A stretch of DNA of 64,000 nt from Bathymodiolus japonicus methanotrophic gill symbiont (GTDB lineage: Bacteria > Pseudomonadota > Gammaproteobacteria > Methylococcales > Methylomonadaceae), in contig NZ_BLYC01000002.1 in the NCBI RefSeq assembly GCF_019721995.1, positions 62,001 to 126,000 of the forward strand. The letters are read 5' to 3'. The number at the start of each line of letters is the position of its first letter. The first letter of the stretch is position 1. The translations under genes and the position numbers were made by a program. This document shows positions 20,674 to 29,769 of the stretch, one piece after another. The notes below the pieces were generated by a model. The model ran no database searches and was not told where the DNA came from. It saw only the letters and a program-made list of their open reading frames with translations.

Positions 20674-20968
20674 CGCTGAAAATCCTGGAAACGGAGCTTT
20701 AGCGAAGTGAAGATTTTTAGTCCGCGATAGCCGTAGGGCCGTTGTTTTGTCGGAGTCTGAGCGTTAGCGAAGGTGGAGACAAAATAAAAGGCCATCCGAC
20801 ACGGCGTCAAGTCATTTGGAGCCTATGTTCCGAACCCTTGTTGGGTCGGTACGAGGTGACGAGGACGAATCGGGGCCGCCGGAGGCATAAGTGGTCGCGT
20901 TAAGTTTTTGCTGCTTGCTTGGGCTGGGATGCCCAAAACAAGCTTTCGCAAAAATAGCGACTCCCCAA
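20674..20968 (+). mobile_element. CGCTG element, type L1R2 (295 bp)
   Basis: Opposite to the host transposase. The R2 end is CCCC plus AA. Removing 295 bp regenerates FGDEVSF, including the catalytic Asp-Glu stretch expected for IS630, so the terminal AA belongs to the element. Confidence 0.9.
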
Positions 20969-21212
20969 TCACCGAATAAAACGACACTCTTTTCTTCTAC
21001 CGCCTTTTCCATAATGGCAGGCAATGTTTCTTCCAGCCACGTTTTTCTTTCAGGCTCGTACTTTTCTTCTTCTTGGCGATCAGTCACAAAACGAGCTTTT
21101 TGATAACTGAAGCCCAGTTTTTTCATTAGGCTTGATAAATAGTTCAAGTTATAACGACTTCAAATTTTAACCAAATAAGCTCGGCAATCATCGCAGTATT
21201 CCATATTCCACA

Positions 21213-22746
21213 CATCAGTGTTCCCATTGAAAGAAGAAGTACCTAAACAAAGCAGCCTATAACCTACCTGAAGGTAGCACCACTCGAATATTTCCATATT
21301 TTTGATTTTAATCACTTATAACAGCAAATAGACACTCTGTAGGCACCGTAAAAAAACAACAAATAATTTCAAATAAAGCTTGCAATTACCGAAAAAAATT
21401 TTCTAAAAATTTCCGTTTTAATCACCTCATAAACGGATATCACCCATGCTTAAAGACCTACCACTCTCTGAACATATTCACCAACACTGCAATGAAAGTA
21501 TGGAACGTGCCCTGTTAGCAGAGCGTCATCCTTTGTGGGCTCGTTCATGCCCAGAGTTGAAGGATATCGACTTTATTCGCCTTGGGTTATTACGCTGTAT
21601 CAGTGTAGTCGATAGTGGTCGCCATTTCCTCCAAACCAATGAACAGATTTATGGCCAGCTGCTTCCCCACTCAACGTATTTTAAATCACTGAAGTCGCAT
21701 AGACGAACAAGTATGCTTGAGGCATTTGAACAGCAGAGCTACCATCTTCACTCTGAAACACTGCTATCGCAAGGCATTGATTATCTTAAAGCATTCCCAG
21801 AACTTGACGAATACACCATAGAAGCAGCGGATGGACATTTTATTGATCATGCCTGCCATACTGAAAAAAACAGCAAGGGGAAAGTTTATGCGGCCGGGGG
21901 GATTTACGCGTTGAATCTCAGAAGTGGGTTGCTCAGATTTCTTTGTCTGGTGACAAACGGAACTCAGAGGCATCAAGAAATACCTGTGTTACGAGATCAT
22001 ATTGAAAAGCAAAACAAGGGAAATAACAGCTCTCAGAAACATCTCTATGTCTACGATAAAGCCGTCACCGACTTTGTCTGGTGGGATCGGCAGAAACGAC
22101 ATGCTAATTACATGATTTCAATGCTAAAAGAAAATTCAATTGCGACTCTGGTTGAGTCTATCCCTTTTGACTCCCGCCATGAGATCAATACAGGGGTTGA
22201 AGCATACAGTGTGTACGAAAACAAGGGCATCAAATTTAACGTGGTGGATTACCGTGATCCAGAAACCGGAAAACTTCACCGGTTTGTGACAACCTTGCCA
22301 ATGACTATTAACCCTGGAACCATTGCCATGCTGTATTTCAAGCGATGGACGATTGAAAAGACATTCAATAACACTAAAAGTAATTTCAAGGAAACTAAAG
22401 CTTGGTCTTCCAATACCCGCTCACTTGAAAATCAAATGCGCCTGACTGCAATGAGCTATAATTTAATGCGCGTATTTGAAGAGATTTCAAAAACACAACA
22501 GCCAGAATTGATTCATCCATCGGATAAAAAATATAGCGAGGCTCTGGAGATAAGGCAGCAACAGGCTCAAAAACGAGATCGTTTTGTGAATCCATTATTT
22601 TTCCAGGCAAGAATATCTCGTATCAGCTCGTATACCATTCAGGCAGTTCAAAACGCAATAATAACAGGAATGTCTTTACAGTGCTTTATGAGCTCTCTTG
22701 TGGCGAGGTTAGTTTCACGGCCTCAATTGATAGGGGAACACTGATG
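21213..22746 (+). mobile_element. ISb copy 3, complete (1534 bp)
   Basis: Flanked by ATTCCACA at 21205-21212 and 22747-22754. Inserted in the IS630-type transposase; removal with one repeat rejoins FHCGIW. Confidence 0.95.
21446..22744 (+). CDS. ISb transposase, IS4-type DDE, intact
   Basis: 432 residues with the same presumed catalytic residues as the copy at 17513-18811. It begins MLKDLPLSEHIHQ, 233 bp inside the left end of the IS. The upstream 233 bp carry an AT-rich region and an ACCTACCTGAAGGTAG palindrome, probably part of the IS promoter or transposase-binding region. Only scattered differences separate it from copies 2 and 4, which indicates recent spread. Confidence 0.93.
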   Translation: MLKDLPLSEHIHQHCNESMERALLAERHPLWARSCPELKDIDFIRLGLLRCISVVDSGRHFLQTNEQIYGQLLPHSTYFKSLKSHRRTSMLEAFEQQSYHLHSETLLSQGIDYLKAFPELDEYTIEAADGHFIDHACHTEKNSKGKVYAAGGIYALNLRSGLLRFLCLVTNGTQRHQEIPVLRDHIEKQNKGNNSSQKHLYVYDKAVTDFVWWDRQKRHANYMISMLKENSIATLVESIPFDSRHEINTGVEAYSVYENKGIKFNVVDYRDPETGKLHRFVTTLPMTINPGTIAMLYFKRWTIEKTFNNTKSNFKETKAWSSNTRSLENQMRLTAMSYNLMRVFEEISKTQQPELIHPSDKKYSEALEIRQQQAQKRDRFVNPLFFQARISRISSYTIQAVQNAIITGMSLQCFMSSLVARLVSRPQLIGEH

Positions 22747-23084
22747 ATTCCACAATGAAATCCATTGTCTTCTGGGCCTTTCTTTATCAACTCAACTAAT
22801 TTATTTTTCTGGTCTTTAGTTAACTTTGACTTCCGACCACGTCCTTGATAGTGTTGCCCTATTAACCAACCGACACCTTTATGCATGAATGTTTTCAGCC
22901 AATTTATAATGGTTTTTTCACAGACTCCCATTAGGCGTGCTATTTCTTTGATTCCCATGCATTCACTGAACCAGAGTAGAGCTTGAGTTAATCGATATAA
23001 ACGAATATTACTTAGCTTGAGAGCTGTCGCCATATTTTTTTTTAGTCGGTCTACAATTGACTTTGAAAAAGTGAGGGATACCAT

Positions 23085-23530
23085 TTTTGACTGTTTCCGT
23101 TAGTGTTGGGACGAAAATTATAAGCCAGTTTCCCCTCTGTCGTTTTTGTTTGTTCGGAAATTAATTTTCTGAAAGTCTATATAAGCATTGGTAGCTCTTT
23201 TGGATAGCTTAAATAACCCGGGAAATAATCTGGTATTGTGCAAGTCATTCGCTTAACAATTGCAAATATTCATAAAAATCCATAAGTAATGGAGCTTACT
23301 ATTTATGGTTAGAAAATACAATTGCCGAGATTGTGTGATAGCGCACAATTTCAGAAAAAATTTAATCATGCGCTGGGTGGAATAGTGTATTTTCCAGCAC
23401 AAGACACACGAAAACATATCAAATCTGTCATCATATATCGCGTACGTATTTATAGGTTGAGGGTGTTTTACATGTCACGTTTGTGCCGGAAAACGCTATG
23501 CTATTCCCGCCCTACGCCTGTTTTAATCGA
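23085..23530. other. Non-coding sequence between IS630-type and ISb fragments
   Basis: I see no supported gene. A short hairpin, GTGTGATAGCGCAC, lies at about 23333-23346. The part next to 23085 is likely the outer end of the IS630-type element. Confidence 0.3.
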
Positions 23531-23758
23531 TGTTGGTGAATATGTTCAGAGAGTGGTAGGTCTTTAAGCATGGGTGATATCCGTTTATGAGGTGATTAAA
23601 ACGGAAATTTTTAGAAAAATTTTTTCGGCAATTGCAAGCTTTATTTGAAATTAGTTGTTGTTTTTTTACGGTGCATACAGAGTGTCTATTTGCTGTTATA
23701 AGTGATTAAAATCAAAAAGATGGAAATATTCGAGTGGTGCTACCTTCAGGTAGGTTAT
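23531..23758 (-). mobile_element. ISb fragment (5' portion, reverse)
   Basis: Matches the first transposase codons and leader of ISb on the reverse strand, from TGTTGGTGAATATG to GGTAGGTTAT. It lacks the ISb terminus because ISa copy 3 starts at 23759. Confidence 0.85.
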
Positions 23759-23846
23759 ACTCGATGTTCAAGTTTTTCCATCCCATTGCCATCAAACTCT
23801 TACCTTCACCCAGCAGAACAATACTTTAATGATGCTGTTGGCCCTA

Positions 23847-24141
23847 CGCTGAAAATCAGGGAAACGGAGCCTAAGCGAAGTGATGATTTTTAGTCCGCGA
23901 TAGCCGTAGGGCCGTTATTTTGTCGGAGTCTGAGCGTTAGCGAAGGTGGAGACAAAATAAAAGGCCATCCGACACGGCGTCAAGTCATTTGGAGCCTATG
24001 TTCCGACCCCTTGTTGGGTCGGGACGAGGTGACGAGGACGAATCGGGGCCGCCGGAGGCATAAGTGGTCGCGTTAAGTTTTTGCTGCTTGCTTGGGCTGG
24101 GATGCCCAAAACAGGCTTTCGCAAAAATAGCGACTCCCCGA
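23847..24141 (+). mobile_element. CGCTG element, type L1R2 (295 bp)
   Basis: Inserted between TTGGCCCTA and AGCGCCCTAA near the ISa 3' end. Copies 1 and 4 show these bases contiguous or nearly so. No duplication; the R2 end carries GA. It is only 58 bp from the GA scar at 24200. Confidence 0.93.
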
Positions 24142-24183
24142 AGCGCCCTAAATCTCTGCCAATCATATGTTTTCCTGATGGCA

Positions 24184-25508
24184 TCAGTTGAAACACATCG
24201 ACTTTATTAATTCACCTAACTCTTTCAGCTTATCACCAGGATCTGGAAACTCTAGCAATGACGTGATGAACTCAAGCAGTACATCCATTTGAGACTTGCG
24301 CTGTAAGCTTCCTACGGTATACGCAGGTAGTTTGCTTTCAATGCGGGCTATTTGCTCTGGGTGAAGGAGAAGACAATGGTCAAACAAAAGACTCAGAATC
24401 AGGCCACGGCTTGATCCCTCTTCATCTAATTGTTTGGCCTCACGCCCCCATCCTTCATAAAGCTTCCAGTCCTCAAAGAAAACCTCAATCAGCCATCTCA
24501 ACGTATAGGCTTGAATAATATCTTGTGTGCGCCAAGTCAGGTCTGTCGCCACTAAATAGCGATAGTAGTTTTCACCGTCATATTTTAAGGCAATGACAAA
24601 GCGTTTTTTACTGTGAGAACTCACCTTTAATCGTGCACTGCTGACAGTCACTTTAATCTCTTTGCCGCCACGTACACGTATTATCTGATCAATGCCTTTG
24701 TTAATCGAATTAAAGTAGCTCTCGACTGACCTTATTCTACCTCTATATTCAATATTTTGGTTTTTACGTAATTGGCTAATCACCTGCGAGCCTCCAGATT
24801 CTTTAGCGGCTTCGTCCATAAAGGCTTTTTCACCATACAGCGCATCAGCCAGTACGCCTTTAATTTTAATCAGGCTATGCGCAACTTTAAACTCTTTTAA
24901 TAAGCCTAATGCAATCTCTGTTTTGGTTGGGTAGGCACTGTCACGTTCAGGCTTAATAGGCCGATCTTTTTTTGCTATACCGCTCTTTTTCAACCGTTTA
25001 TCTTCTTTATCCCACTGCTTTAAGGCTGGATCCGGCATATAAAAGAAAAAACCGACAGGCACTGTAATGGATGAGGTAACTAGCAGCAATAATACTATCG
25101 TTTGTCCATTAACATACCCGCCGGAGCCTTTGTGTTTCTGCTTGTAAACCTTATAAATACGTTTTGTAGACTTAGATCGTGCTCGGTCTGATTCATCAAA
25201 GGCCAACACACCTTCAGTAATGCCATAACGTTTTAAAATTAAGACCACACTCACCCGTAGCAACCAGTCCCAGGGTATACTTGCTTTACGAAACACCCAG
25301 GATAATGCGGCTACTTTGCAATCTCCAAGGCTTGCTCGCTCAAACTTAGCCCAGCAAACAGAGTTCATTAGCAGTATGCCCGTTAAACAAGTGCCCAACC
25401 AAGCGGCTTGAATCCGTGTTAAAGCGGCTCCGGGTTTTAGCTGATTGAGCGCATCATTTAAATCGTCAATATAGCTTTGGATAAAGGTGGTGGGGCATTC
25501 ATTAACAT
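24184..25508 (-). pseudogene. ISa transposase, frameshifted at both ends
   Basis: The central frame (MGTCLTGILLMN.. onward from 25398) is full and keeps AFDESD, ADALYGE and YTLRWLIEVFFEDWK. The natural start MLMNAPATFIQ at 25508 is lost by a one-base deletion in GGTGGCTGGGGC near 25491. The C-terminus is changed to ..GELIKSMCFN-stop by an extra GA (24200-24201) instead of ..GELIKDVFQLMPSGKHMIGRDLG. An internal start could still give a 404-residue product, but activity is doubtful. Confidence 0.8.
24200..24201. other. Two-base scar (GA) at a CGCTG insertion point
   Basis: ISa copy 1 reads ACACATC-CTTTATT (reverse complement of 2024-2049). Here it reads ACACATC-GA-CTTTATT. ISa copy 4 holds an L1R2 element ending in GA at exactly that point (45595-45889). 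The simplest reading is excision that left the last two bases. Confidence 0.6.
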
Positions 25509-25587
25509 GGGCTTACACCGATAAAATTACAACAACCTCAGAATACCTGATTTTACCTTCTCAATATCAAAAACTTGAACATCGAGT

Positions 25588-26208
25588 AAAAGAAAATTCA
25601 ATTGCGATTCTGGTTGAGTCTATCCCTTTTGACTCCCAGCATGAGATCAATACAGGAGTTGAAGCATACAGTGTGTACGAAAACAAGGGCATCAAATTTA
25701 ACGTGGTGGATTACCGTGATCCAGAAACCGGAAAACTTCACCGGTTTGTGACAACCTTGCCAATGACTATTAACCCTGGAACCATTGCCATGCTGTATTT
25801 CAAGCGATGGACGATTGAAAAGACATTCAATAACACTAAAAGTAATTTCAAGGAAACTAAAGCTTGGTCTTCCAATACCCGCTCACTTGAAAATCAAATG
25901 CGCCTGACTGCAATGAGCTATAATTTAATGCGCGTGTTTGAAGAGATTTCAAAAACACAACAGCCAGAATTGATTCATCCATCGGATAAAAAATATAGCG
26001 AGGCTCTGGAGATTAGGCAGCAACAGGCTCAAAAACGAGATCGTTTTGTGAATCCATCATTTTTCCAGGCAAGAATATCTCGTATCAGCTCGTATACCAT
26101 TCGGGCAGTTCAAGACGCAATAATAACAGGAATGTCTTTACAGTGCTTTATGAGCTCTCTTGTGGCGAGGTTAGTTTCACGGCCTCAATTGACAGGGGAA
26201 CACTGATG
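25588..26208 (+). mobile_element. ISb fragment (3' portion)
   Basis: From AAAAGAAAATTCAATTGCG in the transposase gene to the right terminal repeat GGGAACACTGATG at 26208. It encodes the last ~200 residues of the ISb transposase, including YFKRWTIEKTFNNTK. It is cut on the left by ISa copy 3. Confidence 0.88.
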
Positions 26209-26922
26209 ATCCTGTTACATATCAGCTGGAAAATACCGATTACCAGATTACTAATCATGCCAATGTCTTTTCGCATAAAAACCTGGATATAGGCACGCGT
26301 TTTTTTCTTGAGCATTTACCTAAAGGTAATCAGTATCAGCAGGTCATTGATCTTGGTTGTGGAAATGGTGTAGTAGGACTTGTCTTTGCGGCAAGCAATC
26401 TTGATGCTCTATTACTCGATGTTCAAGTTTTCAGCTATAACTGGGCTAAGAAAAGTAAATTTTTCCGGCTTTGTTTTATAAGTGATTGATTTACAATGAT
26501 GTTGATGCTTTCTTTGTCAGTAAAATCATCAATAAAATCAATCAGTTAAAAAACTTGAACATCGAGTATTACATTTTATAGATGAATCCTATATGGCACT
26601 GGCATCTGCTAAGCACAACTACCAGCGTGCATTTAAAGGTCGAAGAGCAACTTATACTACGGCTGATGCATTAACAGGTTTTGCGCCTGATACTGTATAT
26701 CTGATTTTATGTAATCCACCTTTTCATCAGCAAACTACAATAGGCAGCCATATAGCCATGCGTATGTTTCAGCAGGTAAAACAGATATTACGTGTGGATG
26801 ATGAGCTCTGGGTTATCGGCAATCGTCATCTGGGTTATCAATCTAGTCTGAAAAAATATTTTTCTAAAGTTGAGTTAGTTGCATCGAATGCTAAATTCAC
26901 TATTCTTAAAGCTTCCAGTTGA
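26209..26922 (+). pseudogene. rlmG: RlmG-like 23S rRNA methyltransferase, N-terminus lost, MITE inside
   Basis: In frame after ISb: ..NTDYQITNHANVFSHKNLDIGTRFFLEHLP, the SAM-binding VIDLGCGNGVVGLVFA, then after the MITE HFIDESYMALASAKHNY and the substrate motif LILCNPPFHQQ, ending ILKASS-stop. NPPFHQ and the order of motifs match RlmG (2-methylguanosine formation on 23S rRNA); RsmC is the close alternative. Roughly the first half is missing, replaced by ISb, and a 154-bp MITE splits ..NLDALL/HFIDES. It is not functional. The next gene, yigZ, starts 11 bp after the stop. Confidence 0.8.
26414..26567. mobile_element. MITE derived from ISa (154 bp)
   Basis: It carries ISa-type ends ACTCGATGTTCAAG and CTTGAACATCGAGT but no transposase. 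Flanked by ATT at 26411-26413 and 26568-26570. Removing it with one repeat restores the rlmG codons CTA TTA CAT. The 3-bp duplication agrees with TAT around ISa copy 4. Confidence 0.85.
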
Positions 26923-26933
26923 GGGTGCCTAGA

Positions 26934-27536
26934 GTGCAGTGTGTTAAATCACCAATCCAAATAGAAGAGACAATTAAGAAATCAAGCTTTATAGGCTTAA
27001 TTTATCCCTGTAGCAGTGAAGCGGAGGCGACCACATATTTAAATGTTTTGCGTACGCATCATGCATCTGCGAACCATATCGCATTTGCCTATCGTATAAA
27101 GACAGATAAAGGCACGGTATGTCGCTTTAATGATGCGGGGGAACCCTCTGGAACAGCTGGAAAACCAATCTTTAAATATATCGAAGGACATGAGCTGATC
27201 AATGTACTATGTGTCGTGGTTCGTTATTTTGGTGGAATAAAATTAGGCGCAGGGGGCTTAACTCGTGCCTATGGTAATACTGCAAAACAAGCAATTGAAG
27301 CCGCTGATATTAACGAGTTTATTGAGCTGACAACATTGCTGTTTGTCCTGGATTATCATCAATTACAAGGATTTGAATATACCTTGAACAAGTTTTCGGG
27401 AAAAATTATTAACAAGGATTTTACCGGGCAAGTTAAATTTCTAGTGCAACTGCCCGAAAGTCAGTGCGATGATTTTTTAAAGCTTTATCCAGGTGGAGTT
27501 TACCAACTGAAGTTTCCCAATAATTATTTATGGTAA
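26934..27536 (+). CDS. yigZ: YigZ/IMPACT family protein, C-terminus extended by MITE-D
   Basis: About 200 residues. The IMPACT/UPF0029 signature is clear: THHASANHIAFAYRIKT, CRFNDAGEPSGTAGKPI and VVVRYFGGIKLGAGGLTRAYG. I prefer GTG 26934 (MQCVKSPIQIEETIKKS), with GAGGG upstream, over the TTG at 26919. The natural end was ..YPGGVYQ-stop: the 8-bp MITE-D duplication TTTACCAA at 29513 is followed by TAG. The MITE-D insertion removed that stop and added nine residues (LKFPNNYLW). The C-terminal domain is otherwise complete, so the protein may still work. Its role is poorly known; it is related to a regulator of translation in eukaryotes. Confidence 0.88.
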   Translation: MQCVKSPIQIEETIKKSSFIGLIYPCSSEAEATTYLNVLRTHHASANHIAFAYRIKTDKGTVCRFNDAGEPSGTAGKPIFKYIEGHELINVLCVVVRYFGGIKLGAGGLTRAYGNTAKQAIEAADINEFIELTTLLFVLDYHQLQGFEYTLNKFSGKIINKDFTGQVKFLVQLPESQCDDFLKLYPGGVYQLKFPNNYLW

Positions 27537-27635
27537 AATTGAAACTATGCTACAACTATATGAAAAAAACAGTCTTTTCATTCGTTTCAAATGCTATTGT
27601 CTAAGGGGAATTAAGTAGGGGTTTGCTATAAACAT

Positions 27636-29169
27636 CATCAGTGTTCCCATTGAAAGAAGAAGTACCTAAACAAAGCAGCCTATAACCTACCTGAAGGTAG
27701 CACCACTCGAATATTTCCATCTTTTTGATTTTAATCACTTATAACAGCAAATAGACACTCTGTAGGCACCGTAAAAAAACAACAAATAATTTCAAATAAA
27801 GCTTGCAATTGCCGAAAAAATTTTTCTAAAAATTTCCGTTTTAATCACCTCATAAACGGATATCACCCATGCTTAAAGACCTACCACTCTCTGAACATAT
27901 TCACCAACACTGCAATGAAAGTATGGAACGTGCCCTGTTAGCAGAGCGTCATCCTTTGTGGGCTCGTTCATGCCCAGAGTTGAAGGATATCGACTTTATT
28001 CGCCTTGGGTTATTACGCTGTATCAGTGTAGTCGATAGTGGTCGCCATTTCCTCCAAACCAATGAACAGATTTATGGCCAGCTGCTTCCCCACTCAACGT
28101 ATTTTAAATCACTGAAGTCGCATAGACGAACAAGTATGCTTGAGGCATTTGAACAGCAGAGCTACCATCTTCACTCTGAAACACTGCTATCGCAAGGCAT
28201 TGATTATCTTAAAGCATTCCCAGAACTTGACGAATACACCATAGAAGCAGCGGATGGACATTTTATTGATCATGCCTGCCATACTGAAAAAAACAGCAAG
28301 GGGAAAGTTTATGCGGCCGGGGGGATTTACGCGTTGAATCTCAGAAGTGGGTTGCTCAGATTTCTTTGTCTGGTGACAAACGGAACTCAGAGGCATCAAG
28401 AAATACCTGTGTTACGAGATCATATTGAAAAGCAAAACAAGGGAAATAACAGCTCTCAGAAACATCTCTATGTCTACGATAAAGCCGTCACCGACTTTGT
28501 CTGGTGGGATCGGCAGAAACGACATGCTAATTACATGATTTCAATGCTAAAAGAAAATTCAATTGCGACTCTGGTTGAGTCTATCCCTTTTGACTCCCGC
28601 CATGAGATCAATACAGGGGTTGAAGCATACAGTGTGTACGAAAACAAGGGCATCAAATTTAACGTGGTGGATTACCGTGATCCAGAAACCGGAAAACTTC
28701 ACCGGTTTGTGACAACCTTGCCAATGACTATTAACCCTGGAACCATTGCCATGCTGTATTTCAAGCGATGGACGATTGAAAAGACATTCAATAACACTAA
28801 AAGTAATTTCAAGGAAACTAAAGCTTGGTCTTCCAATACCCGCTCACTTGAAAATCAAATGCGCCTGACTGCAATGAGCTATAATTTAATGCGCGTATTT
28901 GAAGAGATTTCAAAAACACAACAGCCAGAATTGATTCATCCATCGGATAAAAAATATAGCGAGGCTCTGGAGATTAGGCAGCAACAGGCCCAAAAACGAG
29001 ATCGTTTTGTGAATCCATTATTTTTCCAGGCAAGAATATCTCGTATCAGCTCGTATACCATTCGGGCAGTTCAAAACGCAATAATAACAGGAATGTCTTT
29101 ACAGTGCTTTATGAGCTCTCTTGTGGCGAGGTTAGTTTCACGGCCTCAATTGATAGGGGAACACTGATG
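27636..29169 (+). mobile_element. ISb copy 4, complete (1534 bp)
   Basis: Ends CATCAGTGTTCCC/GGGAACACTGATG with ATAAACAT duplicated at 27628-27635 and 29170-29177. Same position and relative orientation within MITE-D as ISb copy 2. Confidence 0.95.
27869..29167 (+). CDS. ISb transposase, IS4-type DDE, intact
   Basis: 432 residues with no internal stop. It carries the same presumed DDE residues and YFKRWTIEKTFNNTK signature as the copies at 17.5 and 21.4 kb. The C-terminus reads SYTIRAVQNAIITG where copy 3 has SYTIQAVQNAIITG. This copy sits in the best-preserved MITE-D host. Confidence 0.93.
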   Translation: MLKDLPLSEHIHQHCNESMERALLAERHPLWARSCPELKDIDFIRLGLLRCISVVDSGRHFLQTNEQIYGQLLPHSTYFKSLKSHRRTSMLEAFEQQSYHLHSETLLSQGIDYLKAFPELDEYTIEAADGHFIDHACHTEKNSKGKVYAAGGIYALNLRSGLLRFLCLVTNGTQRHQEIPVLRDHIEKQNKGNNSSQKHLYVYDKAVTDFVWWDRQKRHANYMISMLKENSIATLVESIPFDSRHEINTGVEAYSVYENKGIKFNVVDYRDPETGKLHRFVTTLPMTINPGTIAMLYFKRWTIEKTFNNTKSNFKETKAWSSNTRSLENQMRLTAMSYNLMRVFEEISKTQQPELIHPSDKKYSEALEIRQQQAQKRDRFVNPLFFQARISRISSYTIRAVQNAIITGMSLQCFMSSLVARLVSRPQLIGEH

Positions 29170-29236
29170 ATAAACATGGCAAAACCACCTAAAATAAACC
29201 TCGATACACCAGCATTGTGTATTTCAGCTACTCAAT

Positions 29237-29496
29237 CGCTGTCAGCCCCGGACGGGCTGATAGTCTCCAGAAGGCGCAGGGAAATTTGCCAATCCGAAGT
29301 GCGCGATAGCGCGCGAGGGAGGCTAAAATTTTATCCCGAATAGCCGTAGAGCCATTTGTGGTAGCCATGACTGAGCTGCTTTGTGCTCAGTCTGTGGCGG
29401 ACGCAGGGCGGCTGGAGCATCTCCTATTCGCTGCGTAGGTGAACGAATTACGGCGACAGGAGTCCCGGAATTTCGTGAGGTAGCATGGCGCGCCTG
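29237..29496 (+). mobile_element. CGCTG element, type L2R1 (260 bp)
   Basis: Inserted near the MITE-D right end between CTACTCAAT and AATTGGGAAAC, which are contiguous in the MITE-D copies at 35.3 and 58.3 kb. No duplication. Confidence 0.93.
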
Positions 29497-29520
29497 AATT
29501 GGGAAACTTCAGTTTACCAA

Positions 29521-29769
29521 TAGCCAGCCCGAGTGCATTTTCTTGTTAGTTAACTCGCATTTAATAAACTGTTCAAATGGTTACGATTGACTACGAGTGC
29601 AACGAGCCTCGCTCCCAAACTCTGTTTGGGAATGCATGCACAGTAAGCTCTGCTTACCGAACCTACTCACAGCAGAGCTGTTCGTCCATGTATTCCCAAG
29701 CGGAGCTTAGCAAATAAGTTTTGTGTGATTGTGATAATTTTTGCACGTTTTTCCTTTGATATTTTTTTG
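29521..29769. other. Intergenic region with short hairpins downstream of uvrA and yigZ
   Basis: No gene is visible. Hairpins CCCAAACTCTGTTTGGG (29614-29630) and GTAAGCTCTGCTTAC (29643-29657) lie in a stretch beginning AACGAGCCTCGC that looks like a palindromic intergenic repeat. Confidence 0.45.

Larger units (their letters stand above)
19679..23084 (-). pseudogene. IS630-type transposase split by two CGCTG elements and ISb
   Basis: Pieces on the reverse strand: 23084-22747 (helix-turn-helix region MGVCEKTIINWLKTF), 21212-20969 (..VVLFGD), 20673-20476 (EVSFAMWGSLARTWAP.. to LLKEA) and 20195-19679 (GLPQEF.. to FVVTA-stop). The catalytic residues of the IS630/Tc1 superfamily are visible: Asp in LFGDEVSF, Asp in ILIEDGAPYH, Glu in FSPDFNPIEKLWK. 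The two CGCTG junctions rejoin in frame. A separate one-base frameshift lies near 21155 (KFEV / YNLNYLSS). The gene cannot be functional. Confidence 0.88.
23759..25587 (-). mobile_element. ISa copy 3 with both terminal repeats
   Basis: Ends ACTCGATGTTCAAGTTTTT (23759) and AAAAACTTGAACATCGAGT (25587). The flanks are ISb pieces in opposite orientation and show no 3-bp duplication, so an inversion or deletion followed insertion. It contains an L1R2 element and a 2-bp scar. Confidence 0.88.
27507..29512 (+). mobile_element. MITE-D carrying ISb copy 4 and a CGCTG element
   Basis: Terminal repeats CTGAAGTTTCCCAATAATT and AATTGGGAAACTTCAG, flanked by TTTACCAA at 27499-27506 and 29513-29520. The intact duplication shows that this copy has not been rearranged. 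It holds ISb at 27636-29169 and an L2R1 element at 29237-29496. Confidence 0.93.
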
